From Faecalibacterium sp. UBA1819 (GTDB lineage Bacteria; Bacillota; Clostridia; Oscillospirales; Ruminococcaceae), in assembly GCA_002315015.1 (NCBI GenBank), contig DCEX01000033.1:1-52378 (forward strand): a stretch of DNA of 52,378 nucleotides, written 5' to 3'. Position 1 is the stretch's first letter. Each line of letters begins with the position of its first letter. A model generated the notes under the pieces. That model was given only the letters and a program-made list of their open reading frames with translations. It made no database searches and had not been told where the DNA came from. Positions 34,744 to 43,147 of this stretch are shown in pieces. The position numbers and the translations under genes were made by a program.

Positions 34744-35430
34744 TCAGTCAATGACTGTGCTGGTTCTGCCGATGCCTACGGAAGCGGCCGTCAGCTTTTT
34801 CCAAGAGTTACACCCGCAGATGCCGTCCGCTGTGAGACCGACGGAAGACTGGAACGCCTTCAATGCGCGTTCGGTATTGGCGCCGAAAATGCCGTCCAGC
34901 GTCCGTGTGCTGTATCCAAGTGCGTTCAAAGCGTCCTGCAAAATCAGCACATAAGTGCTTTTGCTGCCGCGCCGCACGGTGGGATAGCCTGCGGTAGTGT
35001 TTGGGCAGGCCGGTGTACCATAGCGGCGGTCAAAGTGAACCCAAGTCGGCGTCATGCTGATGGGCTCTACATACCCCCATGCCCTTGTGGCCACAGCGGC
35101 ATCACGAATTTTCAAACGCTCGGAGCTGGTGGTGTTTTGGCCTACGTCAAACGAAACGCCTGCATAGTGCTGGCTGGCGGTGCCGTGGCCGCCTTCCCAA
35201 ATGCGTTTAAATGCATAGCCGATGTAGATGCCCTTGCCATAGCGGCGGCGCGTTAAGTTCCACGCTTCCATGGCGGTGGTTGTCGTCCACAGTGTGGGGC
35301 TGTTGGAGGAGCCGCGGAACTCACGCACACGCATGGTGTTGTTGTAAGCATACGGCATCGGATCGTTTTCGCTCAAATTATATTTGAGCAGCTTATTGTT
35401 GTAAGCATCATAGACATATAACTTTGCCAT
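34744..35430 (-). CDS. M15-type D-Ala-D-Ala peptidase with peptidoglycan-binding domain
   Basis: A 228-residue protein without a signal peptide. Its N-terminal two thirds carry the zinc-peptidase motifs SQHYAGVSFD (usual form SxHxxGxAxD) and WVHFD; the last 65 residues (VRRGSKSTYVLILQDALNALG, then DGIFGANTERALKAFQ) are a PG_binding_1 module. It should cut peptide side chains in peptidoglycan. It is three bases downstream of the six-module protein gene and clearly in its operon. Endolysin-like in build, but no phage genes are near. Confidence 0.8.
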   Translation of the reverse strand: MAKLYVYDAYNNKLLKYNLSENDPMPYAYNNTMRVREFRGSSNSPTLWTTTTAMEAWNLTRRRYGKGIYIGYAFKRIWEGGHGTASQHYAGVSFDVGQNTTSSERLKIRDAAVATRAWGYVEPISMTPTWVHFDRRYGTPACPNTTAGYPTVRRGSKSTYVLILQDALNALGYSTRTLDGIFGANTERALKAFQSSVGLTADGICGCNSWKKLTAASVGIGRTSTVID

Positions 35431-35433
35431 ACT

Positions 35434-38103
35434 TCATTCCCCCGAAAGATAATAAGCGTAAATTGCGTCCCAAGTAGCACGGTCAACAAGGCCCGTGACC
35501 GGCAGGCCGAAGCCCATTTGAAACTCTTTTATGGCGTTAAAAGTGGTTTCGTCAATAATGCCGCTTTCCGGTACAAACCATGCGGCACAGTACCGCGAAG
35601 CAATGTCGTTCATAAAGCTCTGCATTTCCAGCACGGGTGCTCCTGCGCTGCCCAGCGTCATGGTGTAGCCCGGATATTCTCCAACAGGCCGTTCGCCGTC
35701 CAGCCCAACGGAGGCAAAAGTTAAATAGGTAATCACAAGGGCATTCCATGTGATTTCATCTACGCTGCCGGTGACAGTTAAACCAAAGTCGCGCTGAAAG
35801 CTGCGAATGACCTCTGTTGTCTGTGCATCATAGTTGCCGTTCAGCTCGTCAATGGGTAAAACGGTGTCCCAGAAAAATGCAATATAAGCGAGCATAAATT
35901 GGACAAACTGTACCATTTGCCCGCTTTGTCCTTCGCTCAATACATATCCCGGATAAGCAAATACGCGGAAGCTGATGAGCGGGCCGTCCACAGAACGCAG
36001 CTTGCTGAACTGTGCATAAATGCTGTCCCAAGTAGCTTTTCCTACAATGCCGTCCTGCGTCAAGGAGAATAAACGCTGATAAGCCAGCACGGCCTCTTGG
36101 GTAGCGCGGCCAAACACGCCGTCAAAGGCGATGACCGGAATTTCGGGATAGTAAGCGCTCAAAAGATACAAATAATACTGCACCTCTTTGACAGCTTTTC
36201 CGCGGCTGCCCACGCGAAGCGGGGAACCGGGATATGTGCCCGGACGTTCGCCCGGCTCAAGCAGCCCGTTGATAATGCTGGTGTAAACTTCGTAAATTTT
36301 ATTCCATGTGGCACGGCCTACAATGCCGTCTACCGTCAGCCCGTAATGGCTTTGGAAAGCGCGCACCGCGCGTTCGGTGGCTGCGCCGAAAATGCCGTCT
36401 ACCGTGATGGTGGGAACTTCCGGTGTGGAGTTGGAGATAATGCGCAGCCATGCCTGAATGCGCCGCACCGCGTCGCCGCGGCTGCCGTTTTTCAGCGGTG
36501 TGCCGGGATAAGCGCCCGCGCCGCTGCCGTCGCCGTCCGGTGTAGAGAGGTCATCTTCAATCGAGGTGTATTCCGCATAAAGCCGGTTCCAAGTGGCTTC
36601 GCCAACTACGCCGTCCACTGTGAGGCCGTATTGCTGCTGAAATGCTTTCACAGCTGCTTGGGTTCCAGCACCGAAAATACCGTCCACCGCGGGCGAAGGA
36701 ATTTTGCTGTTGTACTCGCTCACTTCGGACAGCCAGAACTGCACCTGCTCCACCGCGTCGCCCCGGTCGCCCAAGCGCAGAGCCGTGCCGGGATAAACGC
36801 CCGCCACCAGGTTTCCGTCAGGCTTTTCACCCTCGCTGGTCAGCTCGGCAAGGTCTTTTACCGATACATAGATATAGCTGATTTTATACCATGTCGAACG
36901 CCCGACGATGCCGTCCGCCGTCAAATTAAACTGCTTTTGGAACTTCTTCACCACATCTTCGGTGTCCTGCCCGAAAATGCCGTCGGTGTTCGTCCGGCCA
37001 AAGAACGGGTAGTCCTGAGCAATGCGGTTCAGCTGGCGCTGAATGATGCGTACGCTTTCGCCGCTGTCGCCTTTTTTCAGCGGGGTGCCGGGGTAGCTGC
37101 TGGGGATGGCGGCAATGTTATCCGTCCGCACCAGCTCTAAATCGTCGCCGTAATAGTAGCGGAGAATTTGAAGGGCGTTTTTGCCCTGTTCGGCTAAGTC
37201 CTTGGTACCCCACTGCTTCATGCCCTTGCAGGTAACGGTCTTGCCGTCGCAGTACTCGGTAAAGTAGGGGTTTACCGTGCCCTTTTTGCGCGCGTAGGTG
37301 TTGAAAATTTCGTCGGTGATGCGGCTCATCGGCTCAAAAATATTGCGCCCATGCACATAGGCTTGGTCATAGCCGGGCGAACCGGTGATCTGGAACGAAT
37401 AACCTTTGCTTTTGTACCACTCGGTATAAATGCGGTTGATGGCAAGGCTGATTTGTGCATGAATGTTGGCGCGCAGAGATTCTTCCGGCCAAGTAGGGTA
37501 TACTTCGCTGGATGCCACATTTTTAATGTAGTCGCGGAAGCTTACCGTCACATTTTGAACATTGGCGGACGGCGCACCCAAATGCACTGTAATTTTTTCC
37601 GGGATGACCGGTTGGGTAAGTACGCGGGCTTGGCTTTGGCACGCTTGAACAGGGGCAACGGCAGAGCTTTGGCCGCCGGTAAACAGCTTGTGAACCGGCA
37701 CGTTGGAAACCTCGCTCATAATGGAAGCAGTGCGGGCCGGTGCACCGGCGTCGGGGTCCTCTTTCGGCAGCAGCGGGAACTGCATCAGGCTTTCTACGGT
37801 GTCGAACACTTGCACACCAATCGTTTCCGCGGGGTCATATCCCGGCGCTTCCACTAAGATGCTGCACGTCGAATAGGGTAAAATGGTGTTGTTTTCTTCC
37901 AGCGACAATGATTTCGGCGGACACGGCACAGAAAACGGGCCTGCATTTCCGCCCTCGTCCACTTGGGAAGAAATGCTTGTGCCGTCCGGCAGCGTCAATG
38001 TCACTGCCGCACTCTGAACGGGCAGGGCGGCGCGTGCGGTAAACACCTGCACTCTGACGGTGCCTGTACCCGTTAAGTCGGACAGGTTGGCTTTTGGAAC
38101 CAT
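35434..38103 (-). CDS. SpoIID-like protein with six peptidoglycan-binding modules
   Basis: An 889-residue protein with no signal peptide or membrane helix. Domains: an Ig/carboxypeptidase-regulatory-like fold (about 10-120), a SpoIID-like domain (about 185-325; NVASSEVYPTWPEESLRAN and MKQWGTKDLAEQGKNALQIL), and six PG_binding_1 modules (about 337-408, 437-510, 531-605, 624-698, 717-792, 810-885), most with YPGT/S-L-x-GxxG and DGIFGxxT motifs. SpoIID is the glycan-cleaving sporulation hydrolase. The start at 38103 follows GAAAGGAG by eight bases. A role in spore cortex or cell-wall remodelling, in the mother cell or by non-classical export, is inference. Confidence 0.8.
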   Translation of the reverse strand: MVPKANLSDLTGTGTVRVQVFTARAALPVQSAAVTLTLPDGTSISSQVDEGGNAGPFSVPCPPKSLSLEENNTILPYSTCSILVEAPGYDPAETIGVQVFDTVESLMQFPLLPKEDPDAGAPARTASIMSEVSNVPVHKLFTGGQSSAVAPVQACQSQARVLTQPVIPEKITVHLGAPSANVQNVTVSFRDYIKNVASSEVYPTWPEESLRANIHAQISLAINRIYTEWYKSKGYSFQITGSPGYDQAYVHGRNIFEPMSRITDEIFNTYARKKGTVNPYFTEYCDGKTVTCKGMKQWGTKDLAEQGKNALQILRYYYGDDLELVRTDNIAAIPSSYPGTPLKKGDSGESVRIIQRQLNRIAQDYPFFGRTNTDGIFGQDTEDVVKKFQKQFNLTADGIVGRSTWYKISYIYVSVKDLAELTSEGEKPDGNLVAGVYPGTALRLGDRGDAVEQVQFWLSEVSEYNSKIPSPAVDGIFGAGTQAAVKAFQQQYGLTVDGVVGEATWNRLYAEYTSIEDDLSTPDGDGSGAGAYPGTPLKNGSRGDAVRRIQAWLRIISNSTPEVPTITVDGIFGAATERAVRAFQSHYGLTVDGIVGRATWNKIYEVYTSIINGLLEPGERPGTYPGSPLRVGSRGKAVKEVQYYLYLLSAYYPEIPVIAFDGVFGRATQEAVLAYQRLFSLTQDGIVGKATWDSIYAQFSKLRSVDGPLISFRVFAYPGYVLSEGQSGQMVQFVQFMLAYIAFFWDTVLPIDELNGNYDAQTTEVIRSFQRDFGLTVTGSVDEITWNALVITYLTFASVGLDGERPVGEYPGYTMTLGSAGAPVLEMQSFMNDIASRYCAAWFVPESGIIDETTFNAIKEFQMGFGLPVTGLVDRATWDAIYAYYLSGE

Positions 38104-38280
38104 TGCAATCACTCCTTTCTTGAAGTCCGCGGCAAAACAGTGCTTTTTGTCTGCCGCAGGTTTCTGACTTACGATATTCGCAAATTTTTATTTGTGACAC
38201 AGCGTTCCCCTCTTTCTTTTTTGTCAAATTTCCGTTATACTGTAAAAAAAGAAGTGAATAAAAGCGTTTGGAGGCTTTTT

Positions 38281-39162
38281 ATGGAATGGATCATCGAAAA
38301 TGAAATTTTGCGCGTGACAGTAAGCGGTCACGGTGCAGAGTTGACAAGCGTATGCAAAAAGGAAACAGGCGAGGAGCTGCTTTGGACGGCAGATCCTTCT
38401 GTTTGGGGGCGTCATGCGCCGTTGTTGTTCCCGTATTGCGGCAAGCTGAAAGATGGACGTTATACCCACAAGGGCACCGTATATGAGGGCGGCGGCCACG
38501 GTTTTGCGCGTGATATGGACTATGTGCTCGAGGAAAAGGCGGATGACCGCATTACGCTCAAGCTGGAGGCCAATGCGCTCACCATGGAAAAATACCCCTT
38601 TGCGTTCCGTTTGCTCGTGACGTATGAGCTGGAGGGCGCCGTGGTGCGTCACAAGGTGTGTGTGGCCAATGACGGCGAGGAAGAAATGCCCTTCGGCATT
38701 GGTTTCCACCCGGCGTTTTTGTGTCCGTTTGACGCGCAGCACAAAGCGGAAGACTATGTGGTTCGCTTTTCTGAGCCTCAAACCCCGACCCAGATTATGA
38801 CAGGCCAAAACGACGGTTTAGTCACCGGCGAAAGATCTGTGTATTTTGAGCAGCAAACCGAGATTGCGATGTCGGACGAAATCTTTGCCTATGACAGCAT
38901 CTGCCTTACCGACTTGAGCTGTGCGCGTATGAGCCTCGTGGAAAAGGATACCGGCAAAGCGGTGCATGTGGATGTGCAGGGCTTCCCGTATGTGCTGCTG
39001 TGGAGCGCGGCGGGCCCTCTGCACTTTGTGTGCATTGAGCCGTGGATGTCCTTGCCCGACGCCCGCGATGCAGACGGCGAGTGGAGCCACAAGCCCTGTG
39101 CCGCCGTGCTCGGCGAAGGCGAGCAGTATGAAGTAACGCTTTCCATGGAGTTTGCACGCTGA
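38281..39162 (+). CDS. Galactose mutarotase-like protein (LacX/YeaD type aldose 1-epimerase)
   Basis: A 293-residue beta-sandwich protein with HAPLLFPYCGKLKDG, HGFARDMDY and GFHPAF, the sites that hold the catalytic histidines and substrate in aldose 1-epimerases. The family interconverts sugar anomers; its exact sugar is not known. The start at 38281 has TTTGGAGG six bases upstream. It is divergent from the SpoIID-like operon and ends in its own terminator. Confidence 0.85.
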   Translation: MEWIIENEILRVTVSGHGAELTSVCKKETGEELLWTADPSVWGRHAPLLFPYCGKLKDGRYTHKGTVYEGGGHGFARDMDYVLEEKADDRITLKLEANALTMEKYPFAFRLLVTYELEGAVVRHKVCVANDGEEEMPFGIGFHPAFLCPFDAQHKAEDYVVRFSEPQTPTQIMTGQNDGLVTGERSVYFEQQTEIAMSDEIFAYDSICLTDLSCARMSLVEKDTGKAVHVDVQGFPYVLLWSAAGPLHFVCIEPWMSLPDARDADGEWSHKPCAAVLGEGEQYEVTLSMEFAR

Positions 39163-39197
39163 GAGCAGCGTGCAGCCTTTGCCGGCTGGTTAAATGC

Positions 39198-39246
39198 AAC
39201 AGCCGTTTCACCTGCAAGTATTTTGACAGGCGGAACGGCTGTTTTT
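39198..39246 (+). terminator. Terminator of the mutarotase-like gene
   Basis: AACAGCCGTTTCACCTG and CAGGCGGAACGGCTGTT form a stem followed by a T run. Confidence 0.85.
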
Positions 39247-39292
39247 GTGCGCCTAAATTTCGTCAAAGTGACACAAAACTCACACAATATTT

Positions 39293-39301
39293 TGTTATAA
39301 T
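39293..39301 (+). promoter_or_regulatory. Extended -10 promoter of the efflux operon
   Basis: TGTTATAAT is an extended -10 box (TGnTATAAT). No good -35 box is visible. The start codon lies about 39 bases downstream. Confidence 0.5.
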
Positions 39302-39339
39302 AACGCTAAAAAGCAGCAAAGCGATAAAGGGGTAGTGGT

Positions 39340-41082
39340 ATGAGCAATAATGTAAAACGACGGCTGAAATTATGGTTTCGGCCCACAAAGAAAAAAATCA
39401 TCCTTGTGTGCGTGGCGGTTGCACTGCTGGCGGCAGCAGGCGCTGCAATGACGCGGGCAAACAAAGCGGCAAAGGCTTCTGCCGCTTCGGATGAACCGGC
39501 GTATCGCAGTGTCATTTTGCAAAAAGATGCAATGGCGGAAAGCATTACAGTAACGGGAACGGTCGCAAGTGCGGATGTGGCCAATGTTACCACACAGCAA
39601 ACCCAGACCGTCGAAAGCATTGCCGTGCAGGTGGGCGATCAGGTAAAGAAAGGCGATATTATCTGTACGCTGGACACCGCCGATTTGGAAAAGGAGCTGG
39701 CGAAAAAGCAAAAAGCGCTCGGCACCGACCAAGCCACGGTACAGCGCAATTATGAAAGCGCACAAGAAAGTTTAGCTTCCGCGCAGGAAAAATATCAAAC
39801 GGCGTATCAGTCTTATGCCACAGCCGCCACGGATTTGGAAACAAAACGGGCTGCTTTCCTGCCCGCACAAACTTCCATTCAAACGTACCAAAGTGCATAT
39901 GATGCAGCGCTGACGGCCGAGCAGAATGCGGGCATTGCGCTGAACAGCAACAGCCAAATTGTAGCCGCGCAAGCGGCTGTGGATGCCGCGCAGGCAGCCG
40001 TGGCAGCGGCACAGGGCGGCGGTACACAGCAGGCGGGAAACAGCGGCCAAAACACTCCTTCGCTGCAAAGCAGTGATGCCCTGGCACAAGCTCAGGCACA
40101 GCTCGCCGCAGCACAAGCACAGCTGGCACAGGCACAGGCTCAAGCCGCCGATTTGGCCAAAGCATACAACGATGCAGTGGCAGCGCGTCAAGCGGCGGAA
40201 AACAGCCTGAACACCGCTAAAGCCAACTGCAATTACGAGGCACTCTACACCGCTTATTCTGCTGCCGACCAAGCGTGCAGCGCGGCAAAGCAAACGTATG
40301 AATCGGCAAAGCAGCAGGTAGATGCGGCCCAGCAGCAGCTGGACACGGCAAAAGAGCAGCTGGACAGCGACACCGCGCTGGAGGCAGTCGAGCAGCTGCA
40401 AGAGCAAATTGAGGACTGCACCATCCGCGCAACGGCGGACGGTACAATTACTTCTTTAAATGCAACCGTTGGCTCCGCCGCTTCCTCGGCAGGAGGAACG
40501 CCGCTGGCAACCATTCAAAATACAGGCGCTTTGAAGGTGTCGGTCAATATTGATGAAAATGATATTCAGCAAATGCAGGTGGGTCAGCGTGCCATTATCC
40601 GAAGCGATGCTACCGGCGATAAGGAAATTGCCGGTACTTTGACCCAGCTTTCCGTGACGACTTCGGAAAACGGCTTCCCGGCAGAAGTGTCTGTCGATGA
40701 CGCTGACAGCGGCTTGCTGATTGGTGTTTCCGCCAAAGTGGAAATTGTGCTCAGCGAAACCGAGGGCGTTTACAGCGTTCCCTATGACGCGGTAGAAACG
40801 AAGGACAGCGGCGAAAAAGTAATTTACATTCGTGACGGGAAGGATTGGAAAGAGCTGCCCGTAACGACCGGCATGGAAACAAGCTATTATATCGAAATTG
40901 AGTCCGACGAGCTGACCGACGGCATGGAAGTTCGCGTACCCATTGGGGAAGCGGGCGGTACGGATACCACGCTGGAGGACATGATGAACGGCGGCATGAT
41001 GCAGGGCGAAGTGGTCATTCAAGGACCCGCAGAAGGCGGCCCGGGCGGCGGTGGTGCCGTAATGGCTGCACCTGTTGGTTAA
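39340..41082 (+). CDS. Efflux adaptor protein (HlyD/MacA/YknX-like)
   Basis: A 580-residue protein. One N-terminal membrane helix (KKKIILVCVAVALLAAAGAAM), a biotinyl/lipoyl-like half-motif (VESIAVQVGDQVKKGDIICTLD), a very long Ala/Gln-rich coiled coil (about 110-360), the second lipoyl half (CTIRATADGTITSLNATVGS), a beta-barrel domain, and a Gly/Met/Pro tail. It would link the MacB-like permease downstream to the cell wall or to substrates, as YknX does in Bacillus. Ribosome binding site: AAAGGGG. The unusually long coiled coil may span the thick wall. Confidence 0.88.
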   Translation: MSNNVKRRLKLWFRPTKKKIILVCVAVALLAAAGAAMTRANKAAKASAASDEPAYRSVILQKDAMAESITVTGTVASADVANVTTQQTQTVESIAVQVGDQVKKGDIICTLDTADLEKELAKKQKALGTDQATVQRNYESAQESLASAQEKYQTAYQSYATAATDLETKRAAFLPAQTSIQTYQSAYDAALTAEQNAGIALNSNSQIVAAQAAVDAAQAAVAAAQGGGTQQAGNSGQNTPSLQSSDALAQAQAQLAAAQAQLAQAQAQAADLAKAYNDAVAARQAAENSLNTAKANCNYEALYTAYSAADQACSAAKQTYESAKQQVDAAQQQLDTAKEQLDSDTALEAVEQLQEQIEDCTIRATADGTITSLNATVGSAASSAGGTPLATIQNTGALKVSVNIDENDIQQMQVGQRAIIRSDATGDKEIAGTLTQLSVTTSENGFPAEVSVDDADSGLLIGVSAKVEIVLSETEGVYSVPYDAVETKDSGEKVIYIRDGKDWKELPVTTGMETSYYIEIESDELTDGMEVRVPIGEAGGTDTTLEDMMNGGMMQGEVVIQGPAEGGPGGGGAVMAAPVG

Positions 41083-41094
41083 GGGGTGCGGCGC

Positions 41095-41817
41095 ATGAAC
41101 GACAAAAAAGAGATTATCCGCATGAGCCGAATCATCAAAAAGTTTAACATCGGCACGGAAAATGAGCTGGAGATTTTACACGGCATTGATCTCACTGTGT
41201 ATGAAGGCGAGTTTGTGGCGATTGTAGGCGAATCCGGTTCGGGCAAATCTACGTTGATGAATATCATCGGCGCACTCGACCGACCCACGGAAGGGCAGTA
41301 TATTTTAGACGGTGTGGACACCGCCACTTTGCACGACAAAGAGCTTTCGCGGATTCGCTGCGAGAAAATCGGTTTTGTTTTCCAAACCTTCAACCTAATT
41401 CCGCGCACAACGGCGCTGAAAAATGTCGAGCTGCCTATGATGTACGCCGGGCGTTCGGGCGTCAGCCGCACCAAGCGCGCGAAGGAGCTTTTGCAAACCG
41501 TTGGAATGGGCGAACGAATGACCCACCGTCCCAACGAGCTTTCCGGCGGTCAGAAACAGCGTGTGGCCATCGCCCGTGCGATGGCCAATGACCCGGCCAT
41601 GATTTTGGCCGACGAGCCCACGGGTGCGTTGGACTCGAAAACCGGACGCCTTGTGATGGACTTGTTCCATCAGCTGCATGAGGAACAAGGGAAAACCATC
41701 GTGCTCATTACGCACTCCGAGCAGCTTGCCAGCGAGTGCGAACGCATCATCACCATTTCCGACGGCATGATTCTTGGGGAACGAAAGGGAGGAGGTGCGC
41801 GCAGTGCTCATCTTTGA
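41095..41817 (+). CDS. ABC transporter ATPase (MacB/LolD/YknY-like)
   Basis: A 240-residue ATPase with Walker A GESGSGKST, signature LSGGQKQR, Walker B MILADEPTGALD and the switch His in LITHS. The DEPTGALD sequence is typical of the MacB/LolD/FtsE type. The start at 41095 lies eight bases after AAGGGG. It overlaps the permease gene by 14 bases. Confidence 0.93.
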   Translation: MNDKKEIIRMSRIIKKFNIGTENELEILHGIDLTVYEGEFVAIVGESGSGKSTLMNIIGALDRPTEGQYILDGVDTATLHDKELSRIRCEKIGFVFQTFNLIPRTTALKNVELPMMYAGRSGVSRTKRAKELLQTVGMGERMTHRPNELSGGQKQRVAIARAMANDPAMILADEPTGALDSKTGRLVMDLFHQLHEEQGKTIVLITHSEQLASECERIITISDGMILGERKGGGARSAHL

Positions 41818-43075
41818 GAATATTCTCTTGGCCATTTCGGGCCTTTGGGCAAATAAAATGCGTGCTTTGCTCACCATGCTCGGTATCATCATCGGCATTA
41901 GTTCCGTTATCGGCATCATGACAGTGGGCGACAGTATGCAAAGCTCTGTGACCAGCAGTATGCAAAGCATGGGTGCCAGCAATATTACCGTCAGCTTGAC
42001 ACAAAAAAGTGATTCTGATGTGTATGACGGCGGCGCGACGCTGATGTTCCGGCGGCAAAGCTGGTCGGACGAGGATTTGATGACCGACGCAATGATTGAG
42101 GATTACTTGAAATATTACGGCGATCAGGTAGAAGCCATCGGCCTTTCAGAGCAAGTGGGCTCCAAGGAAATCGTGGAAGGGGACCAGTCGGTCACGGTGA
42201 CTTTGACAGGCGGAAATGTCGAGTATCAAACCGTGCAGGATATTGAAATTCAGCGGGGGCGCTTTTTTACACAGGAAGATGTGGAAAATGAACGCGCGGT
42301 AGCCATTGTCAGTGATGTGCTGTGCGAAAATTTGTTTCCCGGTCAGGACCCCATCGGCAAAACGGTTTCGGTAACGCAGGGAACAAAAATTTATACATTC
42401 TACATCATTGGTACCTATGAGTATGAGGATATGGGCATGGTGCTGGGCAGTACGGACGCTATTCCAGAAACCGCCATGTATATCCCCATCAGCGTGGCAA
42501 AAAGCATGAATCATTCGGCTGCGGGATACTCCAGCTTTACCGTGGTTGGCAAGGCCGAGGTGGACACAAAGGCTTTGCTGGAAGATACCAACAACTTTTT
42601 TGCCAGTTACTATACCAGAAACAACTCCTATACAGCAAGAGCGACCAGCTTGGAAAGCGTTATGGAAATGATGCAGGAAATGATGGGAACGCTTTCTTTG
42701 GCCATTGCAGTCATCGCGGGAATCAGCTTGCTTGTCGGCGGCGTTGGCGTAATGAACATTATGCTGGTATCCATTACCGAGCGCACCCGTGAAATTGGTA
42801 CGCGCAAAGCGCTTGGTGCAACAAACGGCAGTATTCGCGTGCAGTTTATTGTAGAAAGCGTCATTATCTGCCTGTTCGGCGGCATCATTGGCATTGCCGT
42901 CGGCGCAGGGTTAGGTTCCGCAGGTGCAAACTTGTTGGGATACGCCGCAACGCCCAGCGTGAAAGCCATTGTGACGGCGGTCACCTTCAGCGTTGCCATC
43001 GGTGTGTTTTTTGGCTATTACCCGGCCAATAAAGCCGCAAAGCTTGACCCCATCGAAGCATTGCGCTATGAGTAA
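41804..43075 (+). CDS. ABC transporter permease (MacB/FtsX/YknZ-like)
   Basis: A 423-residue permease: one N-terminal membrane helix (LTMLGIIIGISSVIGIMTVG), a large extracellular MacB-type domain, and three C-terminal helices with GVGVMNIMLVSITERTREIGTRKALGA. The start is a GTG at 41804 with GGAGGAGG eight bases upstream. With the adaptor and ATPase it forms a mechanotransmission-type exporter, often for peptides, antimicrobials or lipids. No histidine kinase or response regulator is next to it, so the inducer is unknown. Confidence 0.92.
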   Translation: MLIFENILLAISGLWANKMRALLTMLGIIIGISSVIGIMTVGDSMQSSVTSSMQSMGASNITVSLTQKSDSDVYDGGATLMFRRQSWSDEDLMTDAMIEDYLKYYGDQVEAIGLSEQVGSKEIVEGDQSVTVTLTGGNVEYQTVQDIEIQRGRFFTQEDVENERAVAIVSDVLCENLFPGQDPIGKTVSVTQGTKIYTFYIIGTYEYEDMGMVLGSTDAIPETAMYIPISVAKSMNHSAAGYSSFTVVGKAEVDTKALLEDTNNFFASYYTRNNSYTARATSLESVMEMMQEMMGTLSLAIAVIAGISLLVGGVGVMNIMLVSITERTREIGTRKALGATNGSIRVQFIVESVIICLFGGIIGIAVGAGLGSAGANLLGYAATPSVKAIVTAVTFSVAIGVFFGYYPANKAAKLDPIEALRYE

Positions 43076-43098
43076 AAGTAATTAAAAATCAGAAAAGC

Positions 43099-43139
43099 AA
43101 AAGGACACGGGAAAGCTGCGGCTTTCCCGTGTCCTTTTT
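43099..43139. terminator. Bidirectional terminator between the efflux operon and the ABC exporter pair
   Basis: AAAAGGACACGGGAAAGC-TGCG and the complement form an 18-base stem with A/T runs on both sides. Confidence 0.95.
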
Positions 43140-43147
43140 ACTTTTTT

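Noticed and set aside
34744..38103. Prophage lysis module
   Set aside because: The M15 peptidase resembles an endolysin, but there is no holin, structural, integrase or terminase gene nearby.
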